Below, one piece after another: positions 55,703 to 64,000 of a stretch of 64,000 bases of DNA. The stretch is from Blasia pusilla (lineage: Eukaryota; Marchantiophyta; Marchantiopsida; Blasiales): contig CM114275.1 of the NCBI GenBank assembly GCA_050084515.1, forward strand, positions 17,236,001 through 17,300,000. The letters run 5' to 3'. Under the pieces are notes generated by a model. That model was not told the origin of the DNA, searched no databases, and saw nothing but the letters and a program-made list of their open reading frames with translations. The position numbers and the translations under genes were made by a program. The number at the start of each line of letters is the position of its first letter. Position 1 is the first letter of the stretch.

Positions 55703-58700
55703 TTGGATCGGATGGGGTTCGTTGAAGTCCCTGAACAACCGCAGCCCGGGAGGAACTTTGCTGTGCTGGAGTTAGATCGTTCCGAGCTGGCGCAGACAGT
55801 AAAACTTTTAAAATCTGCTCTGCACCATTTGACTCAGCACTCGAATAGACGCTTCAGATTTTGTGAAGCTTATCTGACAAAAGCTGCTCCAGCTCCTTAT
55901 ACACCCTCCCTTCACTCGCTCCCACGGTCATCTTTGCGAGTTAAAGTTACGCAGCCCTTCCCGACAGTAAATGTGATAACCCCATCTGTTGCAGTGCTGC
56001 AACAAAGGTTGGGACGGGATTTAGGATTAGGGTTGGGTGTCGGATTAGATGTTGGAACTCCTTCACTTTCTCTTTCGTCTATAGATGCACCATCTGTAGG
56101 AGATCAATACAAGCCTGATAAATTACCTACGCCCATTGCAAGACCCAGAAGTCCAGTTTGGAGAACACTCCAACGGACCGGTGGCCCTTTCGTCATTGCT
56201 AATACCCTTTCATCATTGCAAAATGGCTACAGAAATTCTATGAGTGGGCACTCAAAAGGAGTTCTGGAGAGTAGTATGAGACTACTAGGAATTGGGGATG
56301 AACCAGAGCCAAGTGGGGTCTGGCGAGATGGCGGCGATCAAAGAAAAATCCTTCCTGGCAGACAGCTTGAAATTGGGGAAGGCGATGAGATGACAACATT
56401 CAATCAGCCGGGAATCGCTCATGTAGGGATGGGTAAAAGTATTTGGCAGGCTCAAATAAGAGCAGAAGATCTGGAAGGCATTTATTTGGATGGAAATCGG
56501 AAATCTCATCTCCAAGGTGGTTGCAGTCATGGGACTCCAGGGCACGAAGTACACCTGGAGCCCGATACTGGGTTTGCGGGTGTAAGAAAAGGACGTATAC
56601 CATTCGGCCAAAGTGTCCCCGTAAGTACTGAACCGATGAGCGGTGAAAACTCTGGGAGTGGAGGACGTATTGTGCCAGAAAAGCTTGGGATTTCTACTTC
56701 TGAGCAGTTGCCTGACACGCAAGGCAGATTTGACAAACCCGTGGGAACATCCGAAAAACAGAGATTTTGCGGAACCGGCTCCACTGAACCAGAAAATCCT
56801 TCGCCGGTCCCCCCTGGACCTAAGCGAAATACCGAATGGCCAGCTGGGATGGAAATGGGTGCAGGGGCACAGGCTTGGATATCTCTTCCTGGCTGTCAGG
56901 GAGGTGTTAATCGACTACAGACGGAGGCTAATTTAATCAGAGTATCAGAGCAGGCAACCCTTTGGAGAAGACGATGGACTACTGCTGCAACCGAACACAA
57001 TCGAGAATGTGTCACGGGTGAGATGTCAAGAGTACCCATGGAAGTGAGGACGTTCGAGGCAAGCTTTAATAGAATCATAATCTGTGCAACATACCTCTCT
57101 AAGTCAGTTTTCACTAATTATCAATTTTGGGAGAGTTATGTTTCTTGTTCCTCTAGAGTTTTTTTTCTCTATTCTTGTGCTTCATCATATCACCTCGCTG
57201 ATAGCAGTTTTTGTCGGGCAGAAGACTTTAAAATATTATTTGTAAGAAGCGATTTTGGATTTCGAGTTAGTCAATTCACCTCAGGTTGATTGTTTTTGGC
57301 CATTCTGTTGAAAATGTGAGTATTCTCATTCGGTCTTGTTCAGTTTGCGAGCAACTTGGCCTGGGCTATTTGTAACTTGTGTGGATTGGTGGTCTGAATT
57401 TGTTGACATCTGATTTGAGGACTGTCAGCAGGAATGGTGTATCTACCGGTTCTTGAAGGACTTGAAGGGGGTGACTGTCATTCTGGTTGGCTGGTTAGTA
57501 CCTCACGGTGTTTGCTGAATTTGTGGGAGTGCAATTCTTACATACGATCAACAGAGCCTGCTCTTCAGGTGAATGTTTCGTGCTCAAGCTACTCATGGGG
57601 GGCTGGGGCTGGAGCTGGGGAGCGCACGTCCCTCCATTGAGAAGAGAGGGACGTTGGCGTCTGCATTCTGATTTGATTAAATTCACTTGTTTTGGAAGTT
57701 GGAAGTCAAGTGTTACTGGAAAGAAGTTCTGTGGATGTGAGATTATTCTACATGATTAAGGTTGCAAATTGACAAGGATCTTAAGCTAATTTGTGTGACT
57801 GCACATACAGTTTATGACGAAAGGTTTATTTTCTACGCACAGGTTATGCATTCTCAAGCAACTGAGTTTGTGATGGAAAGCATGGATGTGGACTCTGCAG
57901 CCAAGGTGTTTCTTGCCTTTTGTGCTCATCCTCGAGATCAAGGATACTGTATCTCTTTGCACAGTTTATCTGCAGAATCTTTCTTTGCGTACAAGGTTGG
58001 TTTATACTCTTCCTCCACTTTTCTCATTTTCCTCCTTAAAAACTCTCTATGTAGATTCTCTTGATTGCTTCCTTCTTGTAATTCTTGTTGTAGTCCCAAC
58101 GAATTTTACGTAGAAGAGGAACCATTTATTGACTTGTTCCTTTGTATGCCTTAAAATGTGACTTCTCTATGGGCCTTTTTTCATTCCTCTTCTCCTTGGG
58201 TGTAAACCTAAATTCTTAGTCAGGTTTGGGTTTGTCTTCCCTGGACACGCAACTCATGTATGTGAGGCTATCATTCGCTATATAAAATGGGTAAAAGCCA
58301 TTTTTAAATTTGCTCTTTGCATTATCGGGACTTGTTTCTTGGGCTGATAAGATCACTTATCCATGATTGTCAATGTGTTTCCAAAGTTGTGACTCCAAGG
58401 GTCCTTTGTAAACCTATTGTTGGAAATTCGGGAGCAGTTTGACATGCAATCCATACATTATCATGCAGGTCTACAAGAACTCTTGTGATGTACACTCACA
58501 GGAAATATTCCTGCATCACGTTAATCTTGTCCACGAGACATGTCAAGTTCGTAGACACCACCCTTATCCAAAATAGGTCCACCGGCAGACTACAAATTAC
58601 CATCCAAGCAAACCCACCTCCTGGTTGGCGACCCCAGATAAATTGGGGTCACAGAACTCAATCTGTGTAAGCTCAATAATATGCCAGGTGTGGAGCATCC

Positions 58701-61545
58701 ATACAAATCTCGCCGAACAGTCACGGCTTCAGGAGATGCTCCTTTCAGGATCACCTTCCACTGACCTGTATGAATGCTTAAATAGTCCCGATATTTACAG
58801 GACCAGTTCTACATTGGAATCGTTGCTTATCAGGTTTATACTAGTCATTACACAATGTCTAGTTTCACACTGACATTCTTGCACCTATAAAATGGCAAAG
58901 TTCTTGTATGGAGCATCTAGGCATGTGAGACTGCATAGCAAAATGCAGGAGGCTTTTGTCGCAGATATTTGGATGAACAGTAGAACAATCTATGTGAATT
59001 GAGTGTGATGTGGACACTTATCTTGATTAAAAGTTAGTTAACAAATCTCCAGGGGGATTTATCCCGTCTCCGAAGGTTCCTAATAGATATGCCTCGTTAA
59101 GAGTGTTTAGAGTCGTATAGGAAAGGTTGCGCTCCCCCTTGTAATGGATGAACTTATCATTAAGGGATGTGTATGACCTGGTCGTAGTTTATACACCTTA
59201 ATCAGCAGAGAACACTTTGAACTCAAACTATCAGGAGGGGTATGTTTGGTGACATGCCTTTATGTAATACTTTGCCGTCATCTGGTGAAACTTGCATATT
59301 TGTAATTGAATGACAGGGCGGTAATAGTTGTTGAAAAGATAGACCAGCAGAAGTATCTCCTAGTTCAAAATCAGATCTAACATCAGCTAATCCATTCATG
59401 CTTTCAGCATACAGACAATTAGCAAATCAGTTTCTAGCTCACTTGTCAAGCAGACAGACCCCTATCATGATGCAACTCTCCTCATCATCTATCAGATGCT
59501 TAGTAGGATTCTACATAGTTACACCTTGCACTCACAACACAGATCCTCAGATGTGACCAGCTCAAAGATCAGACATGGTTCACATCACTAAGCACAAAAA
59601 GTATCCATCAGCTGTCTGTCAAAACGACCTGCATTCCAGTGAGACTTTAGCAAACACAAATCTAAATCTCAGTTTCCTCTTCCTTCTCCAGCTCACTCTG
59701 CAGCAGGGCTAGTGCTGTGCGACACATCAAGAGCCTCAGGAGTCCTCACCAAAAGCTGTGCCTACTGTAGAATGATCTTCTGACTAAGCAGAGACAATTT
59801 ATATATGAGGGTGAGCATTTCTGACCCTTATATCTTTTTGAACAGATCCAGACCTTAATTGGTACATGATGGTAGCTAACCTTAATTCGAGATTACCCTA
59901 GAAAGATATAAGAGCTCTAAGTTGTGTCCAGCTAACTAGTGTTAGGGCATGAGTAAACTAGATAGATATTAACAATTTTCAACAATGGTAACTGTATCAA
60001 CACTCAAATCTGAAACCTATCTCTGAAAGTGCTCCAAAGCTAATAAACAATGCAGTGATGAACAGAGTGTGCAATGTAAGGCAATCTTGAGCAGTGCACT
60101 CTTGAATGCCATTGACAGGACACTGCTTTAGATTTTTTCAGTTGTACACATGTTAACCTACCAAGGTGCATAGCTTTCTGATGACTGAATTTCGGATGCT
60201 TAGATGGACTGAGTGTTGTTGGACATAGCACACCAATCACCGTTCACAGTATTCATCTTCATCCATGCAAGATCTACTGAGAACGGGCCTAATTAGATAA
60301 GGCTTACATATGTTGTATAACCCTATCTCCTGCCTTAGACTGATTCAGTGCTCAATGGGTGCTGCTCTTCAGTGTTTTGGAATCCTAGTTATAAGAGTGA
60401 TCTCTAGAGAGAAAAGAAAGCAGAAGTCATAGAAAATCCAATTCCCATGGACAGGATAGAGGAGAAAAGGATTATGCATGTTTCATCGATGGGGTTTAGC
60501 ATTCTGAAGGTTTAGTTGGTAGGTGTAGATCTTTTCTTTTCCACTGCAAGACACAAGCCAAGCTAGTGTGCATCTAGGAGGAGTGAGGTGGAAAACATGC
60601 TACTCCACTGACAAACTTTAGTTTGGTTTCACAACTATATGCACTCGAGTATCAACCTCATTGATGTTGTGAAACGAAATGAAAATTTTTAAATCTCATA
60701 GAGATTCTGTGAAAAAGGATTTGATCAGAAGTTTTGAATTCGGATTTTTGAGTGTCAATGCTGGAGTGTAGAGGTAGTTGGTTGTGACTTGTTTGTCATG
60801 ACTCTTTACATTTTTGTGCACATCAAAACAGGGTATGATTCGAGTTCCACTTGGAGTAATGCCATCCCCAGCAAAGCAGGGAATTTCTTCTGGTTCGAAG
60901 TTCAGCCATGTGACGTCACTACAACCCTTGGGAGGCCCATTGAGAAGCTCCTTTGCAGCAACCATTGGGGGAGATATACTAGTTTATGAGCTCTCTTCAG
61001 CAATGGCCAGTCCATCAGCAAATGTTTTGCCCAAAGCACAATGGAAAGCTCATAGTTCCCCAATATCTGCAATACATCGGAGTCCATTTGCTTGTGCTCT
61101 CTTCACGGGAGCTAGTGATGGGTGTGTTCGTCTATGGGACCTGAAAACCAAACCAAATGTACCAGTCAGGGAGTACACACATACAAAGCAGGTGACACAA
61201 ATTTTGATGTTGGACCCAAATACAGTTGGGAGCTGTGGGATAGATGGAATGGTTAACATTTGGGATATTCGCTTCAGTTCGAGTGCAGTTCTTGCTGTGG
61301 TTCCTGATAGAACATCTGTCATTCACATGGCTGTATCCCCTTCTCGCAAGACACTGGCCTTGACCACACGGAGAGGACTATATTGCTGGGAACTTGCAGG
61401 GCAAGCAGAATCTGCTTCTTATTTGTCCCCTCTGATGCCTCTGCCTCCTGCAGGCCCCTGCATAGACATGAGATGGAATGAGAAGACTGAACAGTTATAC
61501 ATTTGTGGTCTTGATGGCACTATTGATGTCTTCAGGAAAAGTTGA
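55703..61545 (+). CDS. WD40-repeat protein gene, partial exon model
   Basis: The first exon opens at ATG 55703 ('MDRMGFVEVPEQPQPGRNF') and stays open to 57289. A GT donor at 57044 is in phase with the next exon, so the true end is probably 57043. Further exons with good borders are 57843-57995 ('VMHSQATEFVMESMDVDSAA') and 58688-58833 ('VWSIHTNLAEQSRLQEML'). The last exon starts after 'AAAACAG' at 60832 and ends at TGA 61543-61545. It encodes at least four WD40 blades ('GASDGCVRLWDLKT', 'GSCGIDGMVNIWDIR', 'LALTTRRGLYCWEL', 'QLYICGLDGTIDVFRKS'). The exon at 58688 ends in phase 2, which does not fit 60832, so at least one exon in between was missed. Alternatively, two genes are present. WD40 propellers are protein-binding scaffolds. 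The partner and location are unknown. The N-terminal part resembles no family I know. Confidence 0.6.
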
Positions 61546-62439
61546 AGTTTGTTACTGCTCTGCTACAGAAGCATATCTTCATATCCTATTCATTACCATG
61601 CTGATGAGAGGGGTTTTCTCTTTGGCAGATAGTCACTCATAAAAAAAAATCTCCTAAAAGGGAAATGTCATGGAAACATGTGATTCACCAGTGCAAACAA
61701 ACCCCAAAAAGAGGGTTTTATTTTATGGTCCAGTGTCTTGAAAATTAACATTGAATGCATGCATCCACGGTGTTACAATATATGGCAAGTAAGACAAACT
61801 TTGTAGACCATTGAGTATGGTTGGACTCTACATATATAGTGAATTGATTCTGTTACATCTATTTTTGTTAGGGTATGTGGTTTAGATTTCTCATCCAGGG
61901 AGCAATTTTTTTGTATCGGCACAATATGATTATTTGATGTGAGCAGGTTAGAGTGCAGTTGCCAAGAAAACTCACCCTCACTCTTCATTAGTAACGCCTC
62001 CTTGATTGGTTGCACCAGCCTTGCTTGTGCAATTTTAGGAATCATTGGCAAAGAGGTGTAACATTTGGCATGGGGTATGTGTCCGAGATACATTGGAAGT
62101 TGCCATATACTTGCTTGGCTTCCATGCATGTACATCTTGACAACCTTTGGGTGACTTTCAAGAGAATCCCTCTTGAAATCTTCATGGAATCCCTTGAAAT
62201 TCTAGGTAGCTTACAATCTTGCTCCACTTATTGGCGTGTGATCTACAATCAGGTCTCGGGTTTGGATGAGAGAAATTTATCTCAACTGCCTAGAGATGGT
62301 TACCCATTATTCTCCACTCACAATTTGTCACCCAAATCGTGAATGGAGAATGTATTCGAGATCTTATCAATTGGATCATTCATCTATTGAGATGTTATTG
62401 TTGATCTTTTGCAATCTTATGGGATAGGTTGTAAACTAT
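61546..62439. other. 3' flank of WD40 gene and spacer
   Basis: Contains the likely 3' UTR of the WD40 gene and no recognisable coding sequence. The open frame at 62010-62342 shows no motif. Confidence 0.45.
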
Positions 62440-63350
62440 TGGAGTTCCACAAAATCTCCTTTGGACATTCTAGGTAGCTTACAATCTAATCATCAATTTC
62501 AAGAAAAATTTAGATATAAAACCTCGAAAGCTCTTATGGGATAGGTTACAAACCATTAGGGTTCTTCAAAATCTTTTATCTGTTGTGGCTATATTGTATC
62601 AATCCGTTCGGGCCAAAATCATAGATTCACAAACTCAACACAACTTGAGCATTTTTTGAGTTCAAGGTTGTCCACTCTCCCCTACTCTCTATGGAGTTTT
62701 CATGTATTTCATTGAAAAGTAGTTGGAAGAAAATCAAGGTTTGAAGCTTTGAGACTTTTTTATCAAAATTTTATTGTATGGAGATGATATCTTATTACTA
62801 GCGCGAGATACCACTAGTTTACAACAGTTCTTCAATATTTTGAAAAGTTTTTGTATGAAGAATGAGATGAAAATTAACATGGAAAGTCTAAAATCATTAT
62901 AGTAGGTATTAGATCCAAGTTCTCATTATTTTACAAAGATCTACTATTGGAACAAGTGAAGAATCATAAGTATTTAGGCATTAATTTCTCTCATGACTAA
63001 TCTTGGACACTTTGCCTTCAAAACATAGTAGAAGCAAATTACCATACTTTATATTCACTTTGAAATCGGTATAAAAAACTCATCTTGTATCTTTGTGTGT
63101 TAGGAAATTTTTATTTATGAGTTTAGTTTTCCCTTTGGTCCTAAGAATATGGTCCCTAAGTTTGGGATCCTACTTGCAAAAAGATAGGTTGAGAGCGTGT
63201 GGAAAAAAATGCAAAAAATCTTTCTACAAGAAGAATTCGATGTGAGAAATCAAACTTCTTTTGTTATTCTGCTTGCGGAAATAGGTTGCCTTCCCCTTTG
63301 AAGCGAAAATTCTCTACTTAATCATCACTTATTTCACTACGCACATAAAA
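62440..63350 (+). mobile_element. LINE remnant with reverse-transcriptase core
   Basis: Plus-strand LINE fragment with many stops. Visible parts are the segment before the catalytic site ('SIRSGQNHRFTNS'), a catalytic 'YGDDILLL' near 62776, 'IIIVGIRSKFSLFYKDLLLE', 'KYLGINFSHD', and the end of reverse transcriptase ('KNAKNLSTRRIRCEKSNFF'). It is more diverged than the other copies and stops near 63350. Confidence 0.85.
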
Positions 63351-64000
63351 TCAGATTTCTAATTGTATCATATTTCTTTCTTTCATTTTCTATTTTCTAT
63401 TTGATATGTTGAGGTATACTTAAGACGTTCTGCTACTGTACATTACCTACTTGTTCTTGCAACACATAATATCGTATTCACCATCTCCCGTTGTCTATGT
63501 AAATCCATTTTCTCAATGTGAAAATGAATCATGTAATGAGATTTTTAACACAAAATTTACCCGATGAAATAAAATCGTCTAATATATCTATCCACACCAA
63601 CTTCTGTAGTATCATTGCAAACATTCTACATAAACTTTGCATCTCACTCATTTCAAGTCCACTACAGTTCACTATTCGATCCAAATTAACACTAGAAAAA
63701 CCATTGCACATGTATCCTATTCCTCTACCTCCTTTCACACCTCCCAAAATGTATATTCCATAACTTCCTCACCTTCCCTTCAAACTATCACATAATCTTT
63801 ATCCTACATATATTGTATTCTACATTCATGTCTTTAGTTCCCTTCAACCACACATGACTTGGACAGGTGTAGTGGTTGACTTGAGGCACTAAGGGGCAAG
63901 GAGGATCTACTTGAGTAGCTATCAAAGTTCTAGACAAGATTGAATATCTCAAAGTATCTAGCTACAATGGGGTGAGGGTAGGAATCAGATTAGTATAGTT
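63351..64000. other. AT-rich right end, nothing recognised
   Basis: No coding sequence, RNA gene or known repeat visible. Open frames here are short and without motifs. Confidence 0.5.

Noticed and set aside
62010-62342. 110-codon plus-strand open frame downstream of the WD40 gene
   Set aside because: No domain, no splice partners, and a composition like its non-coding surroundings.

Overview
The window looks like nuclear DNA of a land plant that is poor in genes and rich in transposons. It is AT-rich, has short GT-AG introns, and carries plant-type Ty3/gypsy and L1-like LINE retrotransposons, a BED/DUF659 hAT-type transposase and long AG microsatellites. The one gene I can fully resolve is phosphate acetyltransferase. 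Land-plant copies of that gene are known mainly from seed-free lineages such as mosses, so I infer a bryophyte or other seed-free plant. No species can be named from the sequence alone.

Layout. 1-3989: minus-strand Ty3/gypsy element (gag, protease, reverse transcriptase, start of RNase H) with its 5' LTR. 3990-5127: broken gene with a RING-like cysteine cluster. 5895-9125: degenerate satellite of about 150-180 bp units, split by a 5'-truncated LINE. 9343-11870: decayed hAT-like transposase. 12620-15561: a GC-rich block and then two islands of a self-complementary motif ('CAACCCGTC...GACGGGTTG') inside and beside a broken SWIM zinc-finger gene (14240-17060). 17535-18400: truncated LINE. 19546-25687: intact 13-exon phosphate acetyltransferase gene on the minus strand, with a LINE copy 133 bp upstream of its start codon. 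26944-37830: LINE copies and diverged gypsy LTRs nested in one another, including a near full-length LINE with tandem monomers in its 5' region. 40768-42330: gypsy-like gag frame interrupted only by TAG codons. 42929-47572: decayed large DNA transposon with C2H2 fingers, AT-hook, PCNA-binding-like motif and candidate DDE residues. 47862-48584: EDM2-type PHD-finger fragment. 49186-52214: second, truncated copy of the first gypsy family. 52680-54265: long AG microsatellites. 55075-61545: probable WD40-repeat gene preceded by a 300-bp tandem duplication. 62440-63350: LINE remnant.

Only two genes look functional. Phosphate acetyltransferase interconverts acetyl-CoA and acetyl phosphate, probably in an organelle, and the WD40-repeat protein has no assigned function. 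Nearly everything else is mobile DNA at various stages of decay. Several broken frames trace to C-to-T changes, which fits methylation-driven decay of silenced plant transposons. The most unusual items are the self-complementary motif islands, the all-TAG gag frame, and the DNA transposon carrying an AT-hook and a PIP-box-like motif next to an EDM2-type PHD cassette.
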